In this document: piece after piece, positions 1-10,520 of the stretch
Numbering within the stretch: position 1 is the stretch's first letter
How the letters are laid out: the number at the start of each line of letters is the position of its first letter
Assembly (NCBI RefSeq): GCF_044458865.1
Contig: NZ_JBITIH010000030.1
Location: forward strand, 9,117-73,116
Length of the DNA: 64,000 nt
From: Micromonospora_G sp044458865
GTDB taxonomy: Bacteria; Actinomycetota; Actinomycetes; Mycobacteriales; Micromonosporaceae
Direction: 5' to 3'
Position numbers and translations under genes: made by a program
Notes under the pieces: model-generated
What the model was told of the DNA's origin: nothing
Databases searched by the model: none
What the model saw: the letters and a program-made list of their open reading frames with translations, nothing else

Positions 1-836
1 GCGGCGGCCGTCATCGGCACCGTGACGCGGCAGTGCAGGTCGTCGCCCTTGCGGGAGTAGACGTCGTGGGTTCGTTCGGAGATCTCGACGTAGAGGTCGC
101 CGGCGGTGCCGCCACCGGGGCCGACCTCGCCCTGCTGGGCGAGACGGATCCGCATGCCGTCCTCGACCCCGGCCGGGATCTTGACGGTGAGCGAGCGGCG
201 GGTCCGGACCCGGCCGTCGCCGGCGCAGGTGGGGCAGGGGTTCGGGATGACGGTGCCGTAGCCCTGGCAGACGTTGCACGGCCGGGACGAGACGACCTGG
301 CCGAGGAAGGTCCGCTGTACGGACTGCACCTCGCCGCGACCACCGCAGGCTTCGCAGGTGGCGAGGTGGGTTCCGGCTGCGGTGCCCGCTCCGGAACAGG
401 TGGTGCAGAGTACGGCGGTGTCGACGGTGATCGGTGCCTCGACGCCGAAGGCGGTCTCGTCGAGGTCGAGTTCGAGTCGGAGGATCGCGTCGGCACCGGG
501 CCGGGTACGCGGTCGGGGTCCTCGGCTGCCGCCCGCGGCACCGAAGAAGGCGTCCATGATGTCCTGGAAGCCGACGAACGGGCCGGCGCCGCCGGCTCCC
601 GCGCCGCCACCGCCGCCGGGGGCCAGGGGGTCCCCGCCGAGGTCGACGATCTGCCGCTTCTGTGTGTCGGACAGGACCTCGTAGGCGGCGTTGATGTCCT
701 TGAACTTCTCGTGCGCCTCCGGGTCCGGATTGACGTCCGGGTGGAACTGCCGCGCCAGCTTGCGGTAGGCGCGCTTGATTTCGTCGTCGGAGGCCTCTCG
801 GTTGACGCCGAGAATCCCGTAGTAGTCCTTGGCCAC
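1..836 (-). CDS. dnaJ: Chaperone protein DnaJ (partial, C-terminus cut by window edge)
   Basis: DnaJ/Hsp40 co-chaperone that stimulates the DnaK ATPase and delivers unfolded clients in the cytoplasm. The gene runs off the left edge, so about 278 residues are visible and the C-terminal client-binding and dimerisation part is missing. The J domain fills residues 3-70 with HPD at 32-34, followed by a glycine-rich linker and four zinc motifs (CTTCSGAG, CEACGGRG, CNVCQGYG, CPTCAGDG). I chose the GTG at 836 because homologues begin VAKDYYGILGV; an in-frame ATG at 854 would add six residues. It lies 154 nt downstream of hrcA on the same strand and shows no CIRCE of its own, so it is probably co-transcribed with hrcA. 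Confidence 0.95.
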   Translation of the reverse strand, partial: MAKDYYGILGVNREASDDEIKRAYRKLARQFHPDVNPDPEAHEKFKDINAAYEVLSDTQKRQIVDLGGDPLAPGGGGGAGAGGAGPFVGFQDIMDAFFGAAGGSRGPRPRTRPGADAILRLELDLDETAFGVEAPITVDTAVLCTTCSGAGTAAGTHLATCEACGGRGEVQSVQRTFLGQVVSSRPCNVCQGYGTVIPNPCPTCAGDGRVRTRRSLTVKIPAGVEDGMRIRLAQQGEVGPGGGTAGDLYVEISERTHDVYSRKGDDLHCRVTVPMTAA

Positions 837-990
837 TGTGTTCCGTGTCCCCATGTCAGTCGTGCCGTCCGCCGGTCGTCAGGTCAACTTTGTCGATCAG
901 TTCGCGTCGGTGCTTCCCGCTACTCCGACGCATCGGTTCCTATCCCGGGCGCTCAGGTTCCGCGCCGCGCCGCCCGCCGCACCGGCACCA

Positions 991-2013
991 TCAGTTCTGC
1001 GCCAGTAGATCGCCCACGTACCGGGCCACGGCGCGTACGGTCGCGATGGTGCCGGGGTAGTCCATCCGGGTTGGCCCGAGCACTCCGAGCCCGCCGAGGA
1101 TGGTGTTGCCGGTGCCGTACCCGGTGCTCACGACCGAGGCGGCCCGCAGGTTGTCGATTTCGTTCTCGTCGCCGATCCGAATGCGCAGCGTACTGGGTTC
1201 GACCTCGCCGAAGAGCTTGAGCAGGATGACTTCCTCCTCCAGCGCTTCGAGGATCGGCCGCAGCGAACCCTGGAAGTCGAGCAGGCCGCCACGGGTCAGG
1301 TTGGCGGTCCCGGCGAGTGCGATCCGTTCCTCGTGCCGTTCGACGAGGGTTTCCAGCAGCACCGTCGCGAGTGTCGCCATGGCCGGGCGCAGTTCCGGGG
1401 TCACCTCGTCGACCAACGCCTGAACCAGTGGTGGGGTTTCGGAGAGGCGGGTGCCGACGAGCTTCTCGTTGACCAGCCGGCGGAGGTCGGTGACGTCGTC
1501 GGCGAGCAGTGGCGCGGGCATCTCGACCAGGCGCTGTTCGACCCGGCCGGTGTCGGCGATCATGACGAACATGAGCCGCGTGGTGGAGATCGGCACCAGT
1601 TCCAGGTGTCGTACGGAGGAGCGGGCCAGGCTCGGGTACTGGACCACGGCGACCTGCCGGGTGAGCTGGGCGAGCAGGCGTACGGTGCGGTGCACGACGT
1701 CGTCGAGGTCGACCGCACCTGCCAGGAAGCGTTCGATGGCCCGGCGCTCAGCCGGGGTGAGCGGCTTGACCCGGGAGAGGCGGTCGACGAAGAGTCGGTA
1801 GCCACGGTCGGTGGGGACCCGGCCGGCGCTGGTGTGCGGCTGCCGGATGTAGCCCTCTTCTTCGAGCACGGCCATGTCGTTGCGGACGGTGGCCGGCGAG
1901 ACGCCGAGCTGGTGTCGCTCGACGAGGGCTTTGCTGCCGACGGGCTCCTGGGTGGAGACGTAGTCCTCCACGATCGCACGCAGGACGTCGAGCTTGCGGT
2001 CGTCGAGACCCAT
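991..2013 (-). CDS. hrcA: Heat-inducible transcription repressor HrcA
   Basis: HrcA represses class I heat-shock genes by binding CIRCE inverted repeats, and needs GroEL for full activity. The 340-residue product has the usual length. It starts with a winged-helix region (MGLDDRKLDVLRAIVEDYV, then GVSPATVRNDMAVLEEEGYI with HTSAGRVPTDRGYR) and continues into the HrcA dimerisation/GAF-like domain with LLDFQGSLRPILEALEEE. The ATG at 2013 is preceded by a strong Shine-Dalgarno sequence (GGGAGGTGG); the open frame upstream is not conserved-looking. A CIRCE sits about 50 nt upstream, so the gene is expected to be autoregulated. dnaJ follows, the normal actinobacterial order. Confidence 0.96.
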   Translation of the reverse strand: MGLDDRKLDVLRAIVEDYVSTQEPVGSKALVERHQLGVSPATVRNDMAVLEEEGYIRQPHTSAGRVPTDRGYRLFVDRLSRVKPLTPAERRAIERFLAGAVDLDDVVHRTVRLLAQLTRQVAVVQYPSLARSSVRHLELVPISTTRLMFVMIADTGRVEQRLVEMPAPLLADDVTDLRRLVNEKLVGTRLSETPPLVQALVDEVTPELRPAMATLATVLLETLVERHEERIALAGTANLTRGGLLDFQGSLRPILEALEEEVILLKLFGEVEPSTLRIRIGDENEIDNLRAASVVSTGYGTGNTILGGLGVLGPTRMDYPGTIATVRAVARYVGDLLAQN

Positions 2014-2061
2014 TCTCCACCTCCCTACGACCCGGGTCGGGGCAGCGCCCGGCCCCCCAGT

Positions 2062-2092
2062 CTGGCACTCGACTGTAACGAGTGCCAGTCTA
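2062..2092 (-). promoter_or_regulatory. CIRCE operator with overlapping -10 of hrcA
   Basis: CTGGCACTC and GAGTGCCAG (2062-2070 and 2080-2088) form a perfect 9-bp inverted repeat with the 9-nt spacer typical of CIRCE (consensus TTAGCACTC-N9-GAGTGCTAA). The outer three positions of each arm depart from consensus but stay complementary. A TAGACT hexamer on the minus strand (2092-2087) touches the operator, so bound HrcA should block the -10 region. Confidence 0.93.
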
Positions 2093-2266
2093 CGACGTGG
2101 GTTCGGCTGGTCGCGATGATCAACCTCGCGCCGGGCCGAAGATCTTGAATGACTGCTGGACGGTAACTGACTCTCTGTCGGCATAGCAGCTTCAGTCGGC
2201 AATTGTCCAGAGAAAGTCACCGCTGGTCAGTGGCGTCGTTTGATTGGTGCCCCTACCGTGACCTCC

Positions 2267-2863
2267 ATGACTGAACCACCTCGCCCGCCCGGAGACAACG
2301 GCCCCGGCGGCAACCAGCCGGAACCGCCGACCACTCCGTTCACTTCCCCCGGCTCGTACTCGAGTCCCGGCGAGGCCCCATACGCCCCGCCGCCGGCCGC
2401 CCCGCAGTACGGCGCGCCGCCCACCTCCGGGGGCGGCTACCCGCCTCCCGGTGCCTACCCGCCCCCCGGTGGTTACCCCCCGGGCGGCTACTACGGCGGC
2501 CCGGCCCCGGCCGGCTTCGCCAACGGCGAGGAGCGGACCTGGGCTCTCGTCGCCCACTTCGGCGGCGCCGCGGGTGCCTTCGTCAGCGGCGGCGTGGCCG
2601 GCTGGATCGCCCCGCTGGTCGCGTTCCTGGCCAAGGGGAACACCTCCCCGACCGTACGGGCGCACTCGCTGACCGCACTGAACTTCCAGGTGCTCTGGTC
2701 GATCATCGGTGTGGTCGGGTACGTCCTCCTCTGCATCGTCGTCGGCATCGTCGGCGTACTCGCCGCCTGGGCGCTCGGAACGATCTTCGGAGTCATCGCC
2801 GGGATCAAGGCGACCAACGGGGAGTACTACAAGTACCCGATGTCACCAAGCTGGATCAAGTAA
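2267..2863 (+). CDS. DUF4870 domain-containing membrane protein
   Basis: A 198-residue protein of unknown function. The first 85 residues are proline, glycine and tyrosine rich with PPPGAYPPPGGYPPGGYYGG-type repeats. The remaining part matches the DUF4870 pattern: EERTWALVAHFGGAAGAF, a first hydrophobic segment (SGGVAGWIAPLVAFLAKG), a conserved polar SPTVRAHSLTALNFQVLW stretch, then two more membrane segments ending GIKATNGEYYKYP. Expected location is the cytoplasmic membrane with the Pro-rich tail probably inside. I take the ATG at 2267: TACCGT ends 7 nt before it and there is no Shine-Dalgarno, which suggests a leaderless mRNA. It diverges from hrcA. Confidence 0.88.
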   Translation: MTEPPRPPGDNGPGGNQPEPPTTPFTSPGSYSSPGEAPYAPPPAAPQYGAPPTSGGGYPPPGAYPPPGGYPPGGYYGGPAPAGFANGEERTWALVAHFGGAAGAFVSGGVAGWIAPLVAFLAKGNTSPTVRAHSLTALNFQVLWSIIGVVGYVLLCIVVGIVGVLAAWALGTIFGVIAGIKATNGEYYKYPMSPSWIK

Positions 2864-2878
2864 CGGATCACGAGCACG

Positions 2879-2912
2879 GAACGGGGTCGGGCACGACCAC
2901 CCGGCCCCGTTC
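2879..2912. terminator. Hairpin terminator between convergent DUF4870 and hemW genes
   Basis: GAACGGGGTCGGG at 2879-2891 pairs with CCCGGCCCCGTTC at 2900-2912 (13 bp, one G-U pair, 8-nt loop). It lies between two converging stop codons, so it may serve both strands. There is no long U tract. Confidence 0.7.
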
Positions 2913-2931
2913 TCCGTCATCCGGCCAGCGG

Positions 2932-4155
2932 CTACGGCAGCAGGTCGCGTACCACCGCGTCGGCGAGCAGACGGCCGCGCAGGGTCAGCACCGCGCGGCC
3001 GTCGGCGTACTCCGCCGGGTCGAGCAGCCCGTCGGCGAGCGCCCGCGCCGCGCCGACCCGACCCGGGTCGTCCAGCGCGGTCAGCGGCAGGCCGGACGCC
3101 AACCGCAGTCGCAACATCACGTCCTCCATGTGCTGATCGTCCCCGGTGAGCACCTCCCGGGCGTGGCCCGGAGACTCACCGGCTGCCAGCCGGGCCGCGT
3201 ACGCGCTGGGGTGCTTGACGTTCCACCAGCGCACCCCACCGACGTGGCTGTGCGCCCCCGGACCGAGGCCCCACCAGTCACCGCCGGTCCAGTAGAGCAG
3301 GTTGTGCCGGCACCGACCGGCCGCCGTCCGGGACCAGTTCGAAACCTCGTACCAGGAGAAACCAGCCGCACCGAGGGCGGCCTCGGCGGCCAGGTAGCGG
3401 TCCGCCGCCACGTCGTCACTGGGGTACGGCAGCTCCCCGCGCCGCATCCGGCCGGCGAGCCGGGTGCCGTCCTCCACGATCAGGGCGTACGCGCTGACGT
3501 GGTCGACCCCGGCCTCGGTCACCGCCGCCAACGAGGCGGCGAAGTCCTCCGCGCTCTCCCCCGGCGTGCCGTAGATCAGGTCCAGGTTGACGTGGTCGAA
3601 CCCGGCGTCGCGCGCCTCCAGCGCCGCCTGGACCGCCCGTCCCGGGGTGTGCTTGCGGTCCAGCAGCGCGAGCACACCGGGGGCGGCCGACTGCATACCC
3701 AGCGAGATCCGGGTGTATCCGGCGGCCCGCAGTGTCTTCAGCGACTCCGGCGTCACCGACTCCGGATTCGCCTCGGTGGTGACCTCCGCGTCGGCGGCGA
3801 GCCCCCAGGTCCGGTCGATCCCGTCCAGGATCCGGGCCAGCTCGTCGGCGGGGAGCAGGGTCGGGGTGCCGCCACCGACGAAAACGGTGTCGACCCGGGC
3901 CGGCGGTCGCTCCCCCAGCACCCGTCCGGCCAACGCCAGCTCCGCCAGGACCGAGTCGGCGTAGCCGTCCCGAGCACCCCCGCCGCCAAGCTCGGTGGCG
4001 GTGTAGGTGTTGAAGTCGCAGTACCCGCACCGGCTGGCGCAGAACGGCACGTGCACGTACACCCCGAAGCCTCGGGCGCCGACAGCGGCGAGGGCGGCAG
4101 GGGGCAGCGAACCGTCGACGGGTACGGGTTCACCTTCGGGGAGCAGACCGGGCAT
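2932..4155 (-). CDS. hemW: Radical SAM heme chaperone HemW
   Basis: HemW resembles oxygen-independent coproporphyrinogen oxidase but binds and delivers heme rather than oxidising coproporphyrinogen. The 407-residue product has the radical-SAM cluster motif C39-x3-C43-x2-C46 followed by DFNTY, a VFVGGGTPTLL glycine motif near residue 90, and the HemW pattern LDLIYGTPGE. The C-terminal HemN-like domain is present. The ATG at 4155 is only 17 bp from the divergent start at 4173, so its promoter must extend into the neighbour. Older annotations call such genes hemN; the cysteine spacing and length fit HemW. Confidence 0.93.
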   Translation of the reverse strand: MPGLLPEGEPVPVDGSLPPAALAAVGARGFGVYVHVPFCASRCGYCDFNTYTATELGGGGARDGYADSVLAELALAGRVLGERPPARVDTVFVGGGTPTLLPADELARILDGIDRTWGLAADAEVTTEANPESVTPESLKTLRAAGYTRISLGMQSAAPGVLALLDRKHTPGRAVQAALEARDAGFDHVNLDLIYGTPGESAEDFAASLAAVTEAGVDHVSAYALIVEDGTRLAGRMRRGELPYPSDDVAADRYLAAEAALGAAGFSWYEVSNWSRTAAGRCRHNLLYWTGGDWWGLGPGAHSHVGGVRWWNVKHPSAYAARLAAGESPGHAREVLTGDDQHMEDVMLRLRLASGLPLTALDDPGRVGAARALADGLLDPAEYADGRAVLTLRGRLLADAVVRDLLP

Positions 4156-4172
4156 GCGACTAGTGTGCCGGC

Positions 4173-4958
4173 ATGACCGCAGCCCCTGACACGCTCGTCC
4201 GGGTGTCGACGGCGTCCGGGGTGACCACGCTCACCCTGGACAGCCCGCACAACCGCAACGCGCTCTCCACACCGCTGATGAACCAGCTCCTCGCCGCGCT
4301 CACCGAGGCTGTGACGGACGACACCGTACGGGCAGTGGTCCTGACCCACACCGGGCCGGTCTTCTGCTCCGGCGCCGACCTCAAGGAGACCGCGGCGGCG
4401 TATGCCAGCGGCTCCGTACCGGCCGGCAAGCTCGGCGAGGTGCTCGCCGCCCTCTGGGAGTGCCCGAAACCGGTACTGGCCCGGGTCGCCGGTCCGGCCC
4501 GCGCCGGCGGCCTGGGGTTGATCGCCGCCGCCGACATCGCCGTCTGTACGTCGGACGCCACCTTCGCCTTCACCGAGGTACGGATCGGGGTGATCCCGGC
4601 GGTGATCTCCGCGACCGTACTGCCCCGGTTGCAGCCCCGGGCCGCCGCCGAGCTCTACCTGACCGGGGAGACCTTCGACGGCGACCGGGCCGAACGGATC
4701 GGGCTGGTCAGCCGGGCGGTGCCGGCCGACGCGCTGGACCAGACCGTGGCCGCGTACTGCGCGGCCCTGGTCCGAGGCGCTCCCGGTGCCCTGGCCGGGA
4801 CGAAGGAGCTGCTGCGCCGGCCCGCCGGGACGGACCTCCGGGCCGACGTGGCCGAACTGGGCGCCATTTCGACCGGTTACTTCCTCTCCGAGGAAGGGCG
4901 GGAGGGAATCGCGGCGTTCCGCGAGAAACGGCCGGCTCGTTGGGTACCCGGGGCCTGA
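4173..4958 (+). CDS. Enoyl-CoA hydratase/isomerase family protein
   Basis: A 261-residue crotonase-fold enzyme, probably acting on an acyl-CoA in fatty-acid or amino-acid degradation; the substrate cannot be read from sequence. The oxyanion-hole loops are visible as FCSGADLKE (around residues 64-73) and RAGGLGLIAAADIAV. The helix that carries the catalytic glutamate in classical hydratases reads FTEVRIGVIPAVISATVLPR, which is the typical layout of actinobacterial paralogues. TAGTGT at 4161-4166 ends 6 nt before the ATG and there is no Shine-Dalgarno, so the mRNA is probably leaderless. It stands alone and diverges from hemW. Confidence 0.88.
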   Translation: MTAAPDTLVRVSTASGVTTLTLDSPHNRNALSTPLMNQLLAALTEAVTDDTVRAVVLTHTGPVFCSGADLKETAAAYASGSVPAGKLGEVLAALWECPKPVLARVAGPARAGGLGLIAAADIAVCTSDATFAFTEVRIGVIPAVISATVLPRLQPRAAAELYLTGETFDGDRAERIGLVSRAVPADALDQTVAAYCAALVRGAPGALAGTKELLRRPAGTDLRADVAELGAISTGYFLSEEGREGIAAFREKRPARWVPGA

Positions 4959-5138
4959 GCAGCGCAGAACGGCATTTCACACCGGTACGGATCAGGTGAA
5001 AAACCGATGAGCACAGGTTTACCGCAAGAACAAGGCTGGCGGTGGGTACGGACCCGGCACGTACGCTAGGCCCTGTTCCGCCGAGCACCGGCCCGTCCGG
5101 ACGGCGGTAAGCGGGCCTGGCCGGTCGACAAGCGGGGG

Positions 5139-5999
5139 GTGCGGGTGCGGACTCGAGCGATGGTGGCCGCTGGCGTGGCGCTGGCGGCGGTCGCCGCCTT
5201 CGGGGTCTACCTCGGGTCACGCGAGATCGTCGGCAAGCTGCCGCTGCCAACGGTCCAGGGCTGCACCGTCCAGGCCGATGGCCAGGTCAACCTGAACCCG
5301 GAGCAGATGGCGAACGCGGCCACGATCGCCGCGATCGGAGTCCAGCGCAAGATGCCGGAGCAGGCCGTGGTGGTCGCCCTGGCAACCGCCTTCCAGGAGT
5401 CCAGGTTGGAGAACCTGGCCGGCGGCGACCGTGACTCGATCGGACTGTTCCAGCAACGCCCCAGCCAGGGTTGGGGCACCCCGGAGGAGATCCGGGACCC
5501 GCGCTACGCGGCGAAGAAGTTCTACGCCGCACTGAAGAAGGTGAAGGGCTGGGAGGCGATGCGGGTCACCGACGCCGCCCAGCGGGTGCAGCGGTCGGCC
5601 TTCCCCGAGGCGTACGAGAAGTGGGCCGACGAGTCGGCCGTACTCACCCGGGCGCTGCTGGGGAACGCGACCGGTGCGGTCGCCTGCACCGTCGGCTCCG
5701 AACCGCTGCTGCGCGGTGCCGCCGCGGCGGCGGCCCTGACGCACGGGCTGAACCTGGACTGGGGCAAGTTGCAGACCACGGTGCCGGCCGAGCTGACCGG
5801 CCTCGCGGTGCCGGCCGCCAACCTCCAGACCGGCTGGCGCTACGCCCACTGGCTGGTCTCACACGCCAGGGACAACGGCGTGAAGCGGGTCAGCTTCGAG
5901 AATCTGGAGTGGACCGCCGACGACGGGACGTGGGCCCCGGTCGAGAACGGTTCGGCCAACTCGGCCCTCGTCGTCGCCGAGGTCTACGCCGAGGGATGA
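5139..5999 (+). CDS. Membrane-anchored lysozyme-fold protein
   Basis: A 286-residue protein with an N-terminal signal anchor (residues 8-26, AGVALAAVAAFGVYLG) and an extracytoplasmic domain. Residues 55-160 resemble soluble lytic transglycosylase/lysozyme folds: ATAFQESRLENLAGGDRDS carries a candidate catalytic glutamate at 87, followed by IGLFQQRPSQGWGT and a YAAKKFYAALKKV helix. The C-terminal 100 residues are unassigned. Activity on peptidoglycan is an inference. The GTG at 5139 follows a purine-rich AGCGGGGG stretch. Relatives are sometimes annotated as heavy-metal transporters, which the sequence does not support. It is monocistronic and converges on the MOSC gene. Confidence 0.75.
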   Translation: MRVRTRAMVAAGVALAAVAAFGVYLGSREIVGKLPLPTVQGCTVQADGQVNLNPEQMANAATIAAIGVQRKMPEQAVVVALATAFQESRLENLAGGDRDSIGLFQQRPSQGWGTPEEIRDPRYAAKKFYAALKKVKGWEAMRVTDAAQRVQRSAFPEAYEKWADESAVLTRALLGNATGAVACTVGSEPLLRGAAAAAALTHGLNLDWGKLQTTVPAELTGLAVPAANLQTGWRYAHWLVSHARDNGVKRVSFENLEWTADDGTWAPVENGSANSALVVAEVYAEG

Positions 6000-6016
6000 C
6001 CCGACCGGGCGTACGG

Positions 6017-6661
6017 TCAGCCGGAGACACCGGCGGTCCGACGGACCACCCGTTCGCGTAGGTGCTCGGGAAGTTCCGGCACGTCAAGCAGGCGCGGCAA
6101 CAGCTCCGGGCTGGTGTTGAGGGCCCGGAACGCCTCACCGACGGTGACCCCGTGCGCCGGCCGGTGCACCACCGTCACCAGATCACCCGCGCCGACCTCG
6201 CCGTCGCGGAGCACCCGCAGGTACGCCCCGGGAAAGGCACGGGCGGTGAACCGTTTGATCAGGTCCTGTACGTCCCAGAAGCCGGCGAAGGTTCGACAGG
6301 GCGTACGCGGCTGGCTCACTTCGAGCAGCGCGCCGCCGACCTCCCAACGCTCGCCGATCACCGCACCGGTCACGTCGACGCCGTCGGTGGAGAGGTTCTC
6401 GCCGAACCCGCCCGGTGGGATCTCCCGCCCCAGTTCCTCCGACCACCAGGCGGCGTCCTCCCGCGCGTACGAGTAGACCGCCTTGTCCGGCCCACCGTGG
6501 ACCGAGGTCTCGGCGACGAAGTCACCGGCCACGCCCTGCGCGTGCAGCCCCACCCGGCCCGGTACCGGTCGCTTGTCGATCCCGCTGCGTCCGCTCGGAT
6601 CCCCAGCCCAGGGGGCCACGGTCACGACGGCCAGGTTCACCGATGCCACTCTCCCCGTCAT
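6017..6661 (-). CDS. MOSC domain-containing protein
   Basis: A 214-residue protein of the MOSC superfamily, YiiM-like group, related to the C-terminal domain of molybdenum cofactor sulfurases. Visible hallmarks are SVHGGPDKAVYSYAREDAAWW, GGFGENLSTDG and the conserved cysteine in SQPRTPCRTF; a helical C-terminal extension follows the barrel. The family is thought to handle sulfur or molybdenum-cofactor ligands, and YiiM-type members reduce N-hydroxylated bases; the substrate here is unknown. The ATG at 6661 has TAGGCT (6674-6669) ending 7 nt upstream and no clear ribosome-binding site. An in-frame GTG twelve bases downstream is an alternative start. Confidence 0.88.
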   Translation of the reverse strand: MTGRVASVNLAVVTVAPWAGDPSGRSGIDKRPVPGRVGLHAQGVAGDFVAETSVHGGPDKAVYSYAREDAAWWSEELGREIPPGGFGENLSTDGVDVTGAVIGERWEVGGALLEVSQPRTPCRTFAGFWDVQDLIKRFTARAFPGAYLRVLRDGEVGAGDLVTVVHRPAHGVTVGEAFRALNTSPELLPRLLDVPELPEHLRERVVRRTAGVSG

Positions 6662-6700
6662 GAAGGACAGCCTACGACGCCACCGGTGACGGCATACGGA

Positions 6701-6745
6701 CACGGCAGGGGCGCCGGACCGGATCGGTCGGGCGCCCCTGCCGTG
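6701..6745 (-). terminator. Strong hairpin terminator downstream of the GlsB-like gene
   Basis: A perfect 15-bp stem (CACGGCAGGGGCGCC at 6701-6715 with its complement at 6731-6745) and a 15-nt loop lie 22 nt beyond the stop codon at 6768. It separates the GlsB-like gene from the MOSC gene on the same strand. Confidence 0.75.
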
Positions 6746-6767
6746 CGTACGGGAGTGGGTACGGGGA

Positions 6768-7049
6768 TCAGTAGCGGCTGACGCTGCGCCGGCCGCCGAC
6801 ACCGGCCACGATGGCCACCGCGATCGCCGCGACGACCACCTGGACCAACAGCTCACGCCAGTCGATGCCGGCGGTCTCGGTGGCGATACCCGCGGCCCGG
6901 GCGATCACCGTACCGAGGAGGGCGGCGCCGACGCCGATCAGCATGTGCAGCCACATCGGCATGTTCTGCCGGCCCGGCACGACCAGGCGGCCGAGCGCAC
7001 CGACGATGAGGCCAACAATAAGGGCGGTGATGATACCGAGAACAGTCAT
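6768..7049 (-). CDS. GlsB/YeaQ/YmgE family stress-response membrane protein
   Basis: A 93-residue integral membrane protein of the transglycosylase-associated (GlsB/YeaQ/YmgE) family. Three hydrophobic segments are visible: residues 3-23 with the family glycine pattern ITALIVGLIVGALGRLVVPG, a middle segment around HMLIGVGAALLGTVIARAAG, and the C-terminal VVVAAIAVAIVAGVGGR. Members are often induced by envelope, acid or osmotic stress; the biochemical role is unknown. The ATG at 7049 has an AGGAG ribosome-binding site ten bases upstream. It is a single-gene unit closed by the hairpin at 6701-6745. Confidence 0.9.
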   Translation of the reverse strand: MTVLGIITALIVGLIVGALGRLVVPGRQNMPMWLHMLIGVGAALLGTVIARAAGIATETAGIDWRELLVQVVVAAIAVAIVAGVGGRRSVSRY

Positions 7050-7130
7050 CGGTCGTCTCCTACTCGGATCGGTCACACCTTGTCGTGTGGTGACGGCATA
7101 GTGCCCGACCGCCGGAAAATTCAAACCGAC

Positions 7131-7657
7131 TCAGAGCCCGAGTTGTCGCGCCGCCGCCCGAACGGCCGCATCCATCGTTTCGAAGGCCAAAGGGGGAGGA
7201 TCCGCCAACGGGAACCAGGTCATGCCCGACGACTCCGCCGGGTCGAGCCGGATCTCGTCGCCGGCCCCGATCGTGGCCAGGTAGAACATGTCCAGTACGG
7301 GCAGCGTCTCGCCCTGGTAGTCGTAGCCGCCGACGTACATGCCGACAAAGGCGCCGAGCGTCACCTCGACCCCGAGTTCCTCGCGTCCCTCCCGGACCGC
7401 CGCGACCTCGGGGTGCTCCCACCCGTCGCAGAAGCCGCCCGGGGTCTCCCAGAGCCCGGACCGGGGCTCGGCGGCTCGGCGCAGGGCCAGGAACCGGGGC
7501 GTGACCGGGTCACCGTCGAGCAGGATCAGGCTGGCGGTCGGGCGGGCGTTGACAAAGAGGGCATAACCGCAGGAGCCGCAGACCGTGGGCGGGGCGCCGG
7601 CCAGCGGCGCCCCGCAACGCGGGCAGAACGAGGCGTCCGGCCCGTACGTCCGCGGTG

Positions 7658-7661
<4 letters not shown>
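7131..7661 (-). CDS. Nudix hydrolase with N-terminal zinc ribbon
   Basis: A 176-residue pyrophosphohydrolase. The N-terminus has a four-cysteine zinc ribbon (C13, C16, C28, C31), as in NADH pyrophosphatases, followed by a Nudix domain whose box GGFCDGWEHPEVAAVREG plus REELG fits Gx5Ex7REUxEExGU. The substrate could be NAD(H), a nucleoside diphosphate derivative or a capped RNA end and is not readable from sequence. The GTG start at 7661 overlaps the lepA stop codon (GTGA), so translation is probably coupled to lepA, an odd partner for a Nudix enzyme. Confidence 0.88.
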
Positions 7662-9553
<1,892 letters not shown>

Positions 9554-9733
9554 GGCGGTCCGTTCTAATCGGGCTGGCGAGCCGGTCGGGCTGGCAAGCT
9601 GCTGCTCTTCTTCGGGCTGGGTCGGACTGGTCGGCGGTCCGCGACGGCGCGGTGGGCGGTACGCGGCGCCGACCACTCTCTATGATCCCATGCCCTCGGG
9701 GAACCCCGCCGCAGCCCGTCCGTTCACCCCGAC

Positions 9734-9800
9734 CGGAACGCCCGCCGGAGCGGAGCGGAACGCCCGACCGACCGGAACGCCCGTCGGAACGGAACGCCCG
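9734..9800. repeat. Four copies of CGGAACGCCCG in an intergenic region
   Basis: The 11-mer occurs at 9734-9744, 9756-9766, 9773-9783 and 9790-9800, spaced by 22, 17 and 17 nt, between the lepA start and the DUF4240 gene. Nothing else is recognisable in the 293-nt interval 9554-9846. Confidence 0.6.
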
Positions 9801-9846
9801 CACGGCCGACCGGCCGACCGGCGAGATGGAGCCGGACGGCAACGGG

Positions 9847-10380
9847 TTACTCGGCCGGGGGTTCGACGAAGAGCGCCGCCAGCCGGGGCAACTGTCGCCG
9901 GGCGGACTCCTCGTCGTCGAAGTCCCAGAACTCGTCCAGCTTCGGATAGGCGGCGTGCTCCCGCTCGGGCATCTCGCTCGCGGTGGCCTTCCGGTACGCG
10001 TTGCGCGCGAGGGACAGGACGTCGCCGGCCTCGAACTCCGCACCGGTGACCGCCGCCTGCCGGATCGCCGGCACCCCGGCCAGCGAATCCGGGTCCTTGA
10101 CCGCCTGGGCGAAGGTCGCCCTCCCCTGGAGGAGCAACCAGCAGCGGAAATACTCGAAGCCGTCATCGGAACAGCCGCCGTTGATCAGATAGGCCGCGCC
10201 CCAGAGGTCCGCCCGGTAGGAGGCGGCCAGCACCCGCCACAGGTGCTGGTCGAAGCCCTCGATCTCGGTCACGTCCCGGGCGGCCAGCAGGGCGACCAGC
10301 CGTTCCATGATCGCTGCGCTGTCACCGTCGGCACCGGTACGGGCGTCGTCGATCAGTGCCCAGAACTCGTCGGTCCTCAT
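9847..10380 (-). CDS. DUF4240 domain-containing protein
   Basis: A 177-residue soluble protein matching the DUF4240 layout: MRTDEFWALIDDAR at the start, the helical core FDQHLWRVLAASYRADLWGAAYLINGG, then DDGFEYFRCWLLLQGRATF and PKLDEFWDFDDEE near the end. There is no signal peptide or membrane segment. The family is widespread in actinobacteria and its function is unknown; some members resemble regulators associated with WGR or molybdate-metabolism proteins. The ATG at 10380 has no convincing ribosome-binding site. The gene lies alone between lepA and the divergent APH-like gene. Confidence 0.82.
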   Translation of the reverse strand: MRTDEFWALIDDARTGADGDSAAIMERLVALLAARDVTEIEGFDQHLWRVLAASYRADLWGAAYLINGGCSDDGFEYFRCWLLLQGRATFAQAVKDPDSLAGVPAIRQAAVTGAEFEAGDVLSLARNAYRKATASEMPEREHAAYPKLDEFWDFDDEESARRQLPRLAALFVEPPAE

Positions 10381-10455
10381 GTCCCGGCAGTCTGGCAGAT
10401 CGCCCGGTCCGCCCCGCCACCCCTCGCCGCGTCGACGTCAACGACGCCACCGGGA

Positions 10456-10518
10456 CCGCGTTGGGGCGGGAGGGGGCCGCGTTGGGGCGGGAGGGGGCCG
10501 CGTTGGGGCAGGATGGGG
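10456..10518 (+). repeat. Three tandem copies of a 21-bp unit before the APH-like gene
   Basis: The unit at 10456-10476 is repeated exactly at 10477-10497 and with two mismatches at 10498-10518. The last copy supplies the GGGG part of the presumed ribosome-binding region two bases before the ATG at 10521. Confidence 0.85.
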
Positions 10519-10520
10519 AG

